Shown here one piece after another: positions 31,608 to 45,200 of a DNA stretch of 64,000 nucleotides. Under the pieces are notes generated by a model. It had not been told where the DNA came from. It made no database searches and saw nothing but the letters and a program-made list of their open reading frames with translations. Every line of letters begins with the position of its first letter. Positions within the stretch are counted from its first letter, which is position 1. Made by a program: the position numbers and the translations under genes. Source of the DNA: Micromussa lordhowensis (lineage: Eukaryota; Cnidaria; Anthozoa; Scleractinia; Lobophylliidae); the NCBI GenBank assembly GCA_964020085.1, contig OZ026595.1, positions 1,396,001 through 1,460,000 on the forward strand, given 5' to 3'.

Positions 31608-31947
31608 CTTGGTCTGATATCAAAGCGAAAATCACCCTCCAAAAGCTTTCCAAACAGAGGTTTACGACTGCAAAAGATCCGCCATGAATTTCGCCGGCCA
31701 AGAGGTGCAGAAGACACGCGCTTTCGATTTCTCTCCCAGAAGGCTTTGCAATCGTATGGCATTCCAAATATGGTATTATTTCCCACAAACACTGTCGCGC
31801 GTTATTACGCGCGAAAGAACGAAAAAACATGGCGAATTACCTGTCTACATCGAAGTTCTCTGATATGAGAATATTATTAAATGCAGGAGTAAACATTAAC
31901 ATGTACGTTGTTCAAGACTGAATATGTGAGAATTTTTCACTGACACG
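31608..31947. promoter_or_regulatory. Bidirectional DHX15-PRIMPOL promoter interval
   Basis: Only 340 bp separate the DHX15 ATG (31607, minus) from the PRIMPOL ATG (31948, plus), so both promoters and 5' UTRs must fit here. It contains a perfect inverted repeat tcgcgcg-ttatta-cgcgcga (31795-31814), which resembles paired E2F-type CGCG sites. No TATA box stands out. E2F control is inference only. Confidence 0.6.
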
Positions 31948-34900
31948 ATGGCAAAAAGCGATGTTAAGATCAGGAAGTTTTATGGGGATAGTTCAAAGAG
32001 GTATGTAGTGTACTAGTCTGAGTGCTATAATTGCTTTATGATAGAAAATAAATTAGCATTTTTACTTTGAGAGACACAGGTGGGGATTCGCGATCGGGAG
32101 AACGAGAAATGCTATGGGAGCATGTGTGCGAACATGAGCCGTAGACTAGAGTTTCACGGGTGTTTTGAGTTCTTCTGATCGATTTTGTTGAATATTTCGT
32201 CGAGACACCCCTCCTGTTAGGTATGAGCTTAACCAAAAGCACATAACCCTTAACCTTAAGTATATATGCTTCTCGCTGAGTTATAAAAAATGAATATTTA
32301 CGTGTATGTAACTGAGTTCCTTTTAACCCCTTGAAAACAGAGATGTATAGCCCTCACCAGAATTTTTTAACTCACAGTATTGACAGTTTTAAAAAGATAA
32401 CAACAACAACTAAAGAAAACAAAAAAAAAACGGCTTTCCTGTTGACCTTCTCCTCTCTAATGTCGTTTTCTGAAAATTTCATTTGTCTGCAGTGAGATGG
32501 TGTATAGAGGTAGAGATCAGTGGTGCCGGCACTGAAAAGATGTGCAGACTTTTGTAAAGTAGATTTCTGGTTGGGGAAGGATGCTTTGACTTGGAACAGG
32601 CAGGTACAAAAGTCGGACTGGATCAACCCGGATCGCAGATTTGAATAAGAATAGCAACAATTGTTGCATAACTCGTTCTTGAAAAAGGTGCTGTTCTTAT
32701 TCAAATCAGCGATCTGAGTTGTCCGACTTTTGTACCTGCCTACTTGGAACTACATGTTCCCACACTGACTTCTCCTCTAGGGGTCCCAGGCTTTTGGAAA
32801 CTTAAGATCTGTAATTCTTGGATTGTTTGTACTGGTACTTCAGTATTCTATATGTAGTTTAGAATATAAGTCCCTGTGTGTTCCTTTTCTGATGTGGCAG
32901 ATCAAACAAAAATTGGGAACAGAAGAAGATTAAGTTGGAAAGATGTGCCAATGACTTTAGCCAAAACCCTATATTACCCACAAGGCATCTAAGGTAGGAA
33001 AAGGAAAAGAAAAACTGTTTGTGGATTTTTTTTTTTATGGATTTTTACTATTTCTTACTCTTGGTTAATGTTATGATTGTTATAATCGGTGTATAATTTA
33101 CATATGCCTCTTGATCAACCAGGATAGATGACCCTGTACCTATATTTCTAACCTTCCCTCGTCAACAGATGGCCTTTGACTACCTTAAGACATGTCAGCA
33201 AGTAAGTGAGACGGGTCTTTTGTCCTTTAACCATGAAAAGTAGAGATAACTTGCACTTCTAGATATAGAGACCAATTGCAAGATGAAGCATTTAATAAAG
33301 TGTTTATTTGGCAGGATATCCATGTCTTTGCTAGAGAAAAGGATAGTGATGGAAAGCGTGTCTACATTGTTGCCACTTTACCACAGTTTTGGTTTAAGTA
33401 CACAAGGTATGGTTTACTAGGTAGAGATCTCCAGTTCTTGTTTCATACCCTTAATTACAATACTGTATTCACTATAACTATAACTGAACAAAACAGGAGG
33501 GCATCACAATATGTCAAAGAAGGACTTCAGTTAACAATCAGTTATCAGCACTTGGACAATAAACTTAGTTCAAAATAGTTGTGTACATGTACAGTTGTGT
33601 ACCTTGTTGAAGGGCTGTACTGTTCATGTAGATTAGTTAGTTTGAACCAAATCCTTCAAATAGACCTGACTAGATATGAATTTTAATTGACAGAGAGTGT
33701 TCTCCTGAAAACAGAAATTACTATGAGGTTATACCAGAAGGTACTCTTCTACTTGTTCTTTTTTTTGTGCCGTTAAGCATGTAGTTTGCTTGTGAATGTG
33801 CTGGTGAAAATGCTACACCATTTCCAGGTATTGTTACTTGTGTTATTTGACGATGTAATTTGTACATTCCAGGGGCTGCCTCTAGGTTGTACTTTGACCT
33901 GGAGTTCAAAACTGAACTTAATCCAGAAAAGGATGGAGCCGAAATGGTTGAAACTTTTATAAAGGTACATGTTACTCTCTAGTTGCTTAGAACCCATGGG
34001 AAGGATGGGGTACTCTCTATGTGTTTAAAAGCTGTGGATATAGGTACTTGCTCCTTCGAAGATTATTTTTTGAACTGTTTTGGTCCAAATAATGGGTCAT
34101 AGATTAAACCCTATAATATTTTGTTCTGAAATTGAGTATGCATGGTTTTTAAGCAAACCACAAGAGTATAACATGTAATCATCTACTCTTTTTATTTGTC
34201 TGATTCATCTACAAATTAATAAGGGGGAGAGGGGCAAGTAACCAGAAGAAGTAAAATATATGTTATTAATATTCATTATGATGCAGCACAGTTTACCTGC
34301 ATATGTGATCAATCAATAGATGGATTCGGGTAACACGTTTACATCCTTGTTGCCACCCAATTCAAGCCATCTGACAATTTATTTGGGAGGTTACAATTAC
34401 TGTGAAATTTGCCATGCCCAACTGTTTGCAAGGAGTATGTACAAACAGTTCTAACAGTTGTTACGTCCCAAATGAATCATCACATGGTCTGGATTGGGTG
34501 GCAACAAGAATGTAAACACGTTAGAAAATGAAAATGAATATCATGGAAAATAAGCACTCCCCTACAAAAAACTCAGTCGGAATATCTCACTGCACTTGAC
34601 AAGTAAATTGTGTTGCACTTAATAATTTTAGTTACACTTAAGTACACCTGTAATTATATGTTACTTTTGATTATTTAAAAATCTTGCTAACCCTGTTCTT
34701 TTACATGCGCATTGTGACCATTGTGTTACAATGACACCTAAACCACTTAAAATTCTGTTATTTTCTTTTTGCAGTATGTTTGTCATCATCTGAAGGATAT
34801 GTACGACTTAAACTGTGGCAGAAAGTGTATTATTGATTTGGATTCAAGGTTAGGTACACACACATATAAACTATTGCTAAATTATCTTCTAAATGATAAC

Positions 34901-37102
34901 AACCTTTTCCAGTTAATGCACCCTAAGTGATTTGAGTGCTCTGAAATCTGTTATTTTGCACTGTTTACATAGAATTTACATTGCATTAGTAGAAGTACAT
35001 TATAAAAACAAAATCAAAATAAAGATAAGAAATTAATGGAATTAAGATGTGCGCAGTGACCAAAGTAGCAGATGCTTTCGAGTTGGTCACTGCCACGTTA
35101 AACTAACTGGCATAGACAATAAGCGTAATGAAAATCATTTTACCCAGAGTAAAGGTGCTAAAGTAAACAAAATTAGTATAGATGGATACATGAATCAAAT
35201 GAAACAATAGAACAAAGAAACTACATGTACAGTAAACTAAAATCAATGTATTCTAGGAAACAGATTGCGAATTTAGCAGATATAGCTTGTATTGTTTGGC
35301 TAACGGTTTAATGAAGGGCCTTAAATCCAGCATCTTTCTGGATTTCTAACAGTTTGTTATTATGATTTTAGCACACCTGCAAAGTTTTCAAGACATCTTA
35401 TCTTCCACTTGCCTGGTGCTGTTTTTAAGGATAACATCCATGCTGGTAAGATGAGCGTGGCACTACTAATACTGGTGCTGCTGTTAAAGACTTTTTTTTT
35501 TCACTAGAACACAAAGAATCTTTTAGTATGTTTGGAGACATGTATGTTGCTTACCGATAATATGCTTATGCATTAGTGGAGCCAGCCTTAAATAAAGGTA
35601 CCGGTAGTACAGTTGCCCATATATTATACACAGGGCAACTTCGGGAAGTACTAACATGTACAGTAAACACAAGCAACCAGTATTTTAATGGACACATCAA
35701 GAAAAATTGTTCAGTTTCATACTACCGATAAACAAGAATCAAGCCATAATTTAAAAAGTAACTGTCTTAGTTCACTTTATATAGGGCTAGGAGGGTGACA
35801 TCTTCCTAGGGGAATGTGGGTCAAAATTAAGCATGGAAAGTTTATTTTTCTAGTTTTGAGTACAGATTTGTGAAAAAAACTACCCATTAATCCAGCTATT
35901 CAGAATAATTATACATGTATTAGCATTCCCTGAAAAGCGCACATTTACAGACTTGGAGGATGCCCATCAGGCTATAACCCTGGCAATAAACTGGTCTCTG
36001 TAGCTGTGTTAAAAGCAGTGTTCATATTGAAGTATTTCTTAAAACATTGTTTCACCTCCCAGGAAACTTTGTGCGACACATTTGCACATTACTGGAAAGG
36101 AAGCTTGGCTTTGGATCTCAAATGCCAAATAACATGGAGAGGTCAACACATCTAGATTGTGATGCTGATAATCCTCATCCAACATCCCAGGGTGAGCTGT
36201 TGACAGAAAATGTACATATTGATGATGGTAAAAGCATAGAAGAGAAAGAAGATGAAAGCTTTGCTTCAGGTATAGTCTGCTTGTTAAGTATTGAATTTGG
36301 TTTTACACATACTTCTAATTGGATGTCATTGACAAGTTTTTTAAGCCAATCGCTTTCAACACTCAGGCGAAAATCCCTCTACAGCAATCAAGTGCTGAGT
36401 TAGACTTACAGAAAAAGCATGTTTCCTGAAGACATTTTAAAATTTCTTTAGTTAGCCTCCAAGAATTGCGAGAGCTTATCATCAAGGATGGAAAAGGCAG
36501 TCTGGGGACATTCTGTGATCAAGGTGTGTTACAAGTGAATGATTGTATATACATACAGAACATGTAGAACCAACGTCATGATGGAAAATGGTAGAAAATG
36601 GTGTCATCTGTTGTTTTCAAATTTGATTATTACTTTAATAATATTTAGTTTTAACTTACAGGTGTTTATACCAAGAATAGAAACTTCCGAATTTTCAAAT
36701 CAACAAAGATTGGGAAAAATTCCCATCTTCTAGTATCCAGCCAGAACACCTTCAAGGTAAATGCCAGATCTAAATGCAGATCAGTAATCCATGCTAAGGC
36801 GTTATATTACTTTTTATTAAAAACTGGGTCATTGTATAATGCAATTCAAGGAATTTGATTGGCTTAGTGGCCATGGTATGAGCCATTATACCATGCCCTA
36901 CAAATATGGTAAGTGTATGCATCAGCACAACAGCTGAAATTCTAAAACTTTTTTCCACGGAGAGAAACAATGGCGGTCCAAGATAGGATTTTGCGCAATA
37001 AAACGTGGCAAGATTTTAGCAAAAATTGGTGATTGTTTTTAATAAAACAATTATTCCACTCGCGCTTGTTGGATTTGAGATGATTATAGCCAACTTGGCG
37101 CT

Positions 37103-37138
<36 letters not shown>

Positions 37139-40100
37139 TGCACAATTGTTAAACAGAGCACTCTGCACTCACTGCATGCATATAATGCTCTGTTGGTAGT
37201 CACCATTCAGTTCCATAGGTCTGCAATGTGTGCTAAGTGCACCAACCACACAACTCTTCACCTCATTGCACTTTCTGCATATTTACATTAATTGTAGGGC
37301 TATAAGTGCCAGATAAATTTATAATCTAGAACCATAGGCCAGCAAAGCGTACAAAGGCCCACATAAATGATTATAAGCAGCATTTTACTGGAGCTAAAGT
37401 GATTTAGATTGTATGAGCATGGATATTTAAGCAGTTGCTTTTTAGTAAGTGGTAAGGAAAACGTACTTAGCCACCTTTAGAAATATGAGACTTTAAACCT
37501 TCCTCAAAAGATGTTGAAACATCTGAATTCATTTGTAGAATTTATAGTGCATTTTTAATGAATAAGTTCTTGTTGTTTTAGGTTACATTCTCTAGGATAA
37601 AAGTTGAAAATGATTGATGTCTTTTTCTAAGAATTTATTTAACTGTTGTTTCAGCCAAGTTTAAAGGACAGGAAAGGGAGTTTTTCCAAAGATCCTGAAT
37701 ACTTGTTATTCCTAGATTCACTGGTTTCCAATGTTAGGTGAGAGCACATCCACGCATGCATCTGAGCCGTCAATTGAATCTGCCACTGAAGCTCAAAGAA
37801 ATTTGTTTTTATGGCAATCAGTGTTGTGGTAAATTGCCTTGACTGCCTTTTCATCCTCACCTTTTGATGTTAATTGTCATAAAAAAATCAAGGCTACTGT
37901 CCAGACCAAGTTTCGCATACTCATGTAAGAAGAAGTTAATTAAAGTAAATTGCAGAAGTCGCAATGTCATCCAATGCCTGTACTAAGACTGTAGTACAGG
38001 CTGGAGTGTATGATTTCAGAAATTAAGCTGAAGTATGTGGCAGATTGATGAAGAAATTAAGAATTGTTGTGATACTGGTACATTGTATATATTGGGAATT
38101 GTATATAATGTACTGTGCAGGACAATGGACACAATTCTAGTTCAAAAAATGCATGTTAAGAAAAATCTTTCTAATGCAAACAGCATGCAAGTTGGAGGAA
38201 AGGATGTGAAAGTGTTAACATTTGACAGCTGTGTTCAATCATCCAAGAGATCCTACCAGAAGGAATCACATTGTTCAGGTATATTATTTTGTAGGCATAT
38301 GTATATCACTGGAAGTTAGAATCTATGAAATATTTTTGTTGGCTTGTGATTTGTTGAATTTTGTTATGTGAGTGACGCATTCCAGAAATATAAATATTTT
38401 ATTAATGTATATTTTTGTCACAAAATTTTGGTGATAAAGCCCCAAGTTTAAACACTTACGTTTTTTTAAGTTTTGAACCCAACTAAATTACTTTGACATT
38501 TAACAGCATGCAAAAAAAAGAGCTCCCCTAAATGCAGATAATAAACATACTGTTTTGGCCTCCATGGTATTCTCGTTATGGTGCATTTCTCTCCCGTATA
38601 CCGAATACAATTTTTTACTTTTTGACTGGAACTTCAAAGTGGCTTCATAGAATAGTGTTGCGCGCGCTAGTGTCATATTTTGAAAGCTGTTTCGCGTTCA
38701 GTCGTCTTCCCAGGTCACTCAGACCTATAAAATGTAACAGGCAATGATAAAATAGGGTTTCTATTAAAATAATGGCTTTTTTCTTGAATATATTAAAGCT
38801 GCCAATGCAGACAGATGAATTTTTTTACTGTTCACGTAGCTGCAGTCGTGATTTTCTAGACCTTCACTTGGTGATACAATCGAATCGAATCCAGCCGGAT
38901 AAGAATCTTAGGTGCGAACGTAGTAGGGGTTGTACCAGCTGTTTCTTCGTTTTTTGGCAGATTCGTGTCTTTTACCTTTGCGTAAAAACTTTGCAGAGAG
39001 ATTTTCCCGAAAAATGACCCTCGAGTAAAGTGAAACGGTTATAACCACTCTGCCAAATCCGGAGGAAACGCGGGAAAATTCACTGTACCTGTCAGCTTTG
39101 CCTTTTGGTGTGATGCTGACGTCACTAAACCCTGATGTTTTCCTTTGAGCGCAGATCACTAAAGCTCTCGCCTGAGCGCACGGGTCATCGTAAAACTATA
39201 CCTTCAGTAAATATAACGTTTCATTTGACAAGATGACTGTGCAATGTTCTTAGTCTGGGCTAAAAGTGAGGAATTGTTGTTTTCAGCCGGCCCGCCGTCT
39301 TCTCAGAGTGGTTATGAACACTCGCCATATCCTGAGATTGACAATTTTATATCACAAGTCACTAACAAGGGTGGAGTACAGGGTGAGATCAGAAGATGGG
39401 TATTCTTTCCACAAGGTATTTACTAGCTTATTCAGGCAACGATACACATACTCTCGTGAAAAGTCGTTAGGCTTCATTTGATTTTATACGCGGCTTTCGG
39501 TGACACGAAAACCTCAAGTTTTGGTATCGGGGTAGTTTTTAATAACAGGAAAAGAAGGCTATAAGAAAAACTTTTAAATTAAGTTTGAGAGGACATAAAA
39601 CGTGCAGAAAGACGATATCACACATAAACTTTACACACTACGCTGGAGAAATTTGATAACGCAGCTTTATTTGTTCAGTTAGGCCTACCGTCCACACTAA
39701 TCCGTCACGAAAAAAAAACCAGAGCTTTTTGAAAACGCTCTTCAAACCCGAGGAATTTGAAAACTATGGTGGTTGTATATAATTCCATTGAGAGAACTTT
39801 AAATAATCCCTTGTCAATTGCCGTGACAGGAAAATTGCTGACTTTCGACATCCTCAAGAACCGATGGTGTGAGAACATTGGGAGACCACACAAGAGCAAC
39901 AATATAATGTACGAATACTCACGAGTTTGTCACTTTGTCCTTAGATTTGTTGCTTTAACCTTGTGACTTAGTGAAGCTCTTTTTGCAGAACTTTGAGTTG
40001 TGGTTACACAGAACGCGAAATAGTCGAGAGGGCGCTACCAGAGTCAGCTATCTTCCATAGAAACCGAGAGTGAATAATCTTTTTGTTGAAGTGTTTATCT

Positions 40101-42231
40101 ACTAGTTGTACAAAACGTTATCTAGATCTTCTTCACACACGCTACAAAGACGCAATGAAACGGCCGCCAACCTCACACTTCTAGGCTACTCATTATCTAC
40201 AACAGGATAGATTGTGAGTGAGCGTAGCCAATAAGAGAACGGCATTTGTGTTAGAACTTAAGCAGATTTATACTAAATGACGATAGATATACCATGGTAA
40301 AGGCGTGATGTTCAACGACTATTGTTATAAGGACGTACGTTCAACCAGCTATATTGTAAAACCAATTATTTTTGTACGATTACCATTGCTAAAACGAGTA
40401 AATCATCCATAAGTTGAAGGATTTGTATTTATCTTTTCAGGATGGTGGCGGATTTGAGGCTGGGTGTATATTATCAGAAGTGTCACGATCCTGACTGTAG
40501 AAACATTGATTACCGTTCTCCTGGTGGGTTAACAAGAACCCAGCAAATTAAATACTTCAATAAATAAGTCAATAATAAAGGATTAATTTATAGACACTCT
40601 TCAACCTAGATCATATTTTAATTTGGGATCTCACAGTAGTTTTAGAGCAAGAAGAGAACCGATAACAAACGAAACATTTCATAGAATAAAAGCTCGTTTA
40701 AATTGTTTTCTTTTTTCAACTCAACTCCAAGCGATCTTACACCAACCTTGCACCAACATTGCCTAAACCGTGTGCTAACCATGGCCCGTGCAGTTTACAC
40801 CAACCCTTTTCCAACTGTGGACCAACCATACACCAATCTTGCACCAAACGTGCACAAGGCTGTAATTACAGTAGGCCAATGTTCTAATTGTGGAGAATTG
40901 TAACATATTTTGAAATAAGAATTTTAAAAGGTAAGCTTTCGGCTTCAAGTCTAAAGACATTACATGTTAGTTTTCAAAGGTTTTAGAGTGAAAGCAGAAA
41001 GCTCACTTTTTAAAATTCTTAACCAGACAAAGTCTTTATTCAAGATGATTTATAATCTTGGTCACTCCTCCATTTTTAACATTTGAGCTGTCATCTAATT
41101 AGTTAATTAACTATAAATTACAAAATCTTTGAACAGAGCGATTTTCGATTGAGTGTCGAAAGTGATCAGACAATTACTTAAGTATTACTGCGGTTTGAGA
41201 TGAACTGGTTTGGTTTTGGTTTTACAACACTCAATGAAAACCGCTCTAAACTCCAATACAAACATTTTCTGTTAATTTCATTTTTCCAGACAAGCCCATT
41301 CCGGAAGATATTAATCCATTGTCGAGTGCCCAGGTAATTAACGACAAAGTCATTCAATGTGTGTCCCTGATGTATAATAATACAACAACAGAACAGTTGA
41401 TGTCGATGTCGATAAGACACTTTACTCTAACATCCCATCCAGGGGCGAGTAGAAATACTCCTGAGTCGCTTCATGCCACGGAAACCGGGATAAGCTCCGG
41501 CCTGATGGGCCACTTGGCTCGTATGCAGACTTTATCCTCCTTCATCTCAGTAAACGAGTTGTCTAGAACTTTAAGTTCCACCATGTACTGATGTCAAAAA
41601 CTGACAAGCATAACACATCATTCCCAATTTTTGGTTTCAGTTGGCGTCAGATGATTGGGATGATGAAGAGCTTTGCAATCTTGCAGCTGAGCTTGAGGAT
41701 CGGGAATGTAATCACAGGAGCAGTGATTCATCTAACTATGAAATGCTAGAGATTGTAAATACGAATGGAGCATATACTGCAAGAGGAAGTCGAGAATCCG
41801 CACAGTGGGACTTAGATTTGGACGATGATGATGTTCAACATGCCAGTAATGTTAATGAAGGTACAGGTACACAGAAACAGGACAAAAGGACGCCACAAGG
41901 GGGTCGACCGGAAGAAGGTACAAGAGAAAGTGTGGAGCCAGTCGAAAATGGCAACAAAGAATCTACACTGAATGGGGCACAACGCACTGCGGCAACGAAC
42001 TTACGTAATCATGTTATTGGCAATTTGGCAAGTTCTCTCAGAGGGCAGGATGGATTAAAACCTTGCAAGAGTTGCGGGCGGCTCCCACTTGAAAAATGTC
42101 GCAGCTGTGAGAACAGCGAGCTGGCGGCTGCATCAGATGAAGACGTCTGCGACTGGTTGGAGGAGGATACTATTAGTGATCTAGAGTTGTCCATTGTTGC
42201 AGAAAAAGTTGAAAGTGTAGCTTACCAATAA
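31948..42231 (+). CDS. PRIMPOL: Primase-polymerase PRIMPOL, 18 coding exons
   Basis: PRIMPOL reprimes stalled replication forks in nucleus and mitochondria. Coding exons: 31948-32000, 32901-32993, 33123-33201, 33315-33406, 33694-33740, 33873-33964, 34775-34848, 35372-35445, 36063-36269, 36452-36523, 36662-36756, 37655-37737, 38184-38278, 39287-39415, 39830-39908, 40441-40523, 41290-41333, 41641-42231. The sum is 2082 nt (693 aa), with phases continuous. AEP catalytic residues: D130 and E132 in LYFDLEF, D293 in FCDQGVYTKNRNFR. SRHLIFHLPGAVFKDNIHAG and FKSTKIGKNSH are nucleotide-binding landmarks. Zinc finger: C442 and H449 (RWCENIGRPHKSNN), C469 and C474 (QKCHDPDC). The last exon has two acidic patches (DDWDDEELCNLAAELEDRE; WLEEDTISDLELSIVAEK) placed like the RPA-binding motifs. 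The start of exon 13 at 38184 is the least certain junction. Longer than human PRIMPOL. Confidence 0.93.
32599..32740. mobile_element. Small palindromic MITE in PRIMPOL intron 1
   Basis: ggcaggtacaaaagtcggac and its perfect reverse complement gtccgacttttgtacctgcc form the ends of a 142-bp unit. Inner inverted tracts (atttgaataagaa / ttcttattcaaat) extend the arms. Confidence 0.8.
34331..34523. mobile_element. MITE at the 5' edge of unit A
   Basis: taacacgtttacatccttgt pairs with acaagaatgtaaacacgtta. Inner arms share gccacccaattcaagcca / tctggattgggtggc and atttatttgggaggttac / gttacgtcccaaatgaat. It is duplicated at 48076-48268. Confidence 0.8.
34943..35300. other. Segment present in unit A only (PRIMPOL intron 7)
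   Basis: Between gagtgctct and aacggttta, unit A carries about 355 bp that are missing at the matching point in unit B (48737). I could not tell insertion in A from deletion in B; no terminal repeats or clear target duplication were seen. Confidence 0.6.
36815..37151. mobile_element. Non-autonomous element in PRIMPOL intron 11, unit A
   Basis: Same family as 7250-7850. Left part ttattaaaaactgggtcatt and cattataccatgccctacaa. The right part is a palindrome, acaattattccactcgcgct...gttggctatctatcatctca, centred on a GC-rich loop (ggcgctacgcgcc). Confidence 0.65.
38480..38911. other. Segment present in unit A only (PRIMPOL intron 13)
   Basis: About 430 bp between gaacccaacta and gtgcgaacgt that are absent at the matching point of unit B (near 51931). 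No coding sequence or terminal repeats recognised. Confidence 0.55.
41415..41540 (-). mobile_element. SINE fragment in PRIMPOL intron 17
   Basis: gaaaccgggataagctccgg and gcttcatgcc match the body end of the SINE at 6508-6788, in the same minus orientation. The duplicate copy lies at about 54900-55010. Confidence 0.6.
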
Positions 42232-45200
42232 GCCTTCAATTGTAGATAAACGTTTGTTTAACCCCAAGTGTTTTAATCAGAAAAAGTGCTTGTTTAAAAA
42301 CGGAATGTGGTCAATCTTGCCTTTTTCGGGCGTCTGGTTTTCGACAAAGAGTTTTAAGGTTTTTTCAGGTGTCAACACGCCACTTCTATTCTGGTACCCC
42401 AAGTTATAGCACTAAATGTCGGATATATACCACGGTATAAAATAATAGTTCTTTTAGCATGTAAATCAAATTATTTTTTAACTCACATTAAAGCTGGCAG
42501 TTTATTTTCAATGAGTTGTCAAAGATTAAGCAAAGATTTGCCAAAGGTTTGCCTGAATTTACTATCACCCTTACTAGGTACCGCAGACTTGCTACCGTGT
42601 CACTGTCCAATGCAGATAGATTTTCATGTCAGTGCAATCCAGAATTTTTGTCTGTAGTAATGACGATGGATGACTTTGCTAAAGATTGTGCCTTTTTTCA
42701 GAAAAAAAAGACGAGATTGAAACAAAGGAGCAGCTAAAGAAACAAACAGAGTGGCAAAGGAAAGCGAATACCACTGAAACATTATCAGGGACATACCTAT
42801 AAATGTACATTTTTTTAATCAATTTACTTGATTTAAGGTGTTGTACTGGTTCAGTTTACAGTACTTTACGTGGTAAAGAATTGACGGTAAGGCACAGAAG
42901 CAATCATTTGCGATAATAATTTTCAAACCTGATTGGGCACATGTTAAAATATGTCAGAGGATGAAAAAAGGCTTTTCACACTCATTTCAAATAAAAGTTG
43001 AAATGAATATATTTTCTGTGCTTCACTCCTAAGTTTGTTTCTTGTAGTCGTTTTTAAATGATTTTCACCAAATATGACGAGGTTTTCTGACCGAGATTGT
43101 GTAAATTCTTGTTACGCTTCGAGCAGAAGCATCAAAGCTTTGTGATGTTTTATCATTAATAAACACAGTCCTCGACACGAGAAAAGGTTGTTCAAGTTGA
43201 ATTTAAGTTATTTGTGAACAATACGGTCGAAGTAAACAGCCAAGTAATTTCCGTTGTTAAGCGAATTGATGTCTTCATTATTGTAAATATTCTTAAGGGA
43301 GCTAAGACGGTTAGTGTGAGCGTATTACAGAAGCCAGTCTGGTTTATTTTTTAGCTCTTTGTCTCTCTCTGGTTATTGTTATAGGTCCCATCCTTTGTTT
43401 CGGAAACATCCATTGTCTTGGCTTTGATCGGTTTTAAGTGATTTGCTTGTTAACAAGAGAGGCACGCATAACAGAAAGAGGTGTTACATGAAGACAATCT
43501 TTCGATTTTGTGCTGGCCCTCCCTCGCAGTTAGTCTTACTTCAATGTTCGGATCAGGAAATCAATAGACAGAGTAAAATCTTTAAGCTACCTACGACAAG
43601 AAACGCCTTATGTCACTGCTTTATCAAGGATGTACTTGTTCAAGTAGTCTTCGTTCCTAACAATACAATGGACGGGTGGCAAAATGTTGTTCAAATTGTC
43701 TGGGTTTGGGAACCAGTATTCCGTGGGCATGTACTCTTCATCTCGAATTATTGATCGCAGTTTTCGAGATCAGTTGACTTTCAAAGTTTTTTTGTTAGAA
43801 GCGAGAATTTCGTAACTTAAGAAAATGACCTAATTCCCCAGAAAATCAAATCTTTCAGTTCGAACAAAAAAGAACAAATATCTTCCTCAAAATTTAAGAA
43901 GAAACTAACCAAGGTAACAGGCTGACAGGCATTGACAAAATAGGTATTGAAATGAAGAATGGACTCGAAAGGAAAACCACGACCATTTCAAAGCAAGGAT
44001 TCCATATACGTTTATTGAAAAAACAAGTTATTACGCTACTTTAGAATGTAGAGACGGTATTTAAGTCATGTGCAGTGGAATCCCAATTTTTCAAACCTCC
44101 AAGGGAAAGGAAAATTGGTTTAAGAATTAGGGTAGTTCAAGAAATCGGGGGTAAAATTATAGAAACGACTTTTGGTTCGAGTTATTGGGAGGTTCGAAAA
44201 ATGTTTGAATGTAGAGTTTGCATTTCGTTCGAGTTCTAGGATCTTCCCTGATTTAAATCTGCCCTGATATCTATTCTTCTGTTACTTCACATACCATAGG
44301 TATGTCTTTGTATACAGTAGTTTACAGTGGAATTCCTTGATTCAGTTCGGCACTTAGTTACCATTTGGTTATTCAGTAAAAAGAACGCTCCATGGAACAA
44401 TTGGCATCCCGATACCTCACATCGATGTACTCATCTGCGTAAAAAAGAAAGACGGTTTATTTGGTCACCGAAATTCTTTAATGCTTAATTAAAACAACTT
44501 CGAGCTACTTCGTGCATCTTTACTCAGTTCTTCTTTAAGGGTGGCCATTTCTGAAGTCAAAATTCTCTTCCGTTAGTTCATTCAGAACTTGTTTCTTGAT
44601 AAAGTGACACGTCCGGTTACTTTAGCAGACTTGATATGGCATTTATCATATGGACGTACTTCTTTCAATGCACTTCACTGTATCAGTTTGAAGTGGCTTT
44701 TTCAAAATCAATGGTTATTCAAGAGATGCTTTGATCGCTTACATTAAGGAGACAACTGAATCGCAAATACCTGCTTCAGTGGTTTGTGAGATCGAACTGA
44801 AATGAAATTGAACTCTTTTTTATTTTAAAGTAGTAAATCAGTTTTGCGATACAATTCTTTTTGCAAGTTTTAGATGGTAAACATGGTAAACTGTAAATCA
44901 CAACTCAGATGTCGACGAGCTCGTAATTCCTTCTAAGTAAACGGAGAATTCGATAAAACCAGTTTTGTGTTGAGCAATGAATCGAAACTAAAAATTAACT
45001 TTGCTAAAATAGTTTCATTTCATGTGAACATCATATTGTTATTTCAATACCAAAATTAATTGAATTTTCTATACAGGCACCTAGAAAATTGAACGGTTTA
45101 ATAAATAACAGGTTGGCATTATTGTTACCAACCAATTTGGATTCTTCATAGACTATAGTTGTATAGTTTCATATACTGAAGACAAAGAAATTCTTCCCTT

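Noticed and set aside
40725..40865. Run of accaac/gcacca units suggesting a minisatellite or small repeat protein
   Set aside because: Units are irregular and short, lie in an intron, and no frame is supported.
43443..43754. 103-codon plus-strand frame, identical at 58030-58341
   Set aside because: Its conservation is explained by the near identity of the whole duplicated flank; it has no recognisable domain.
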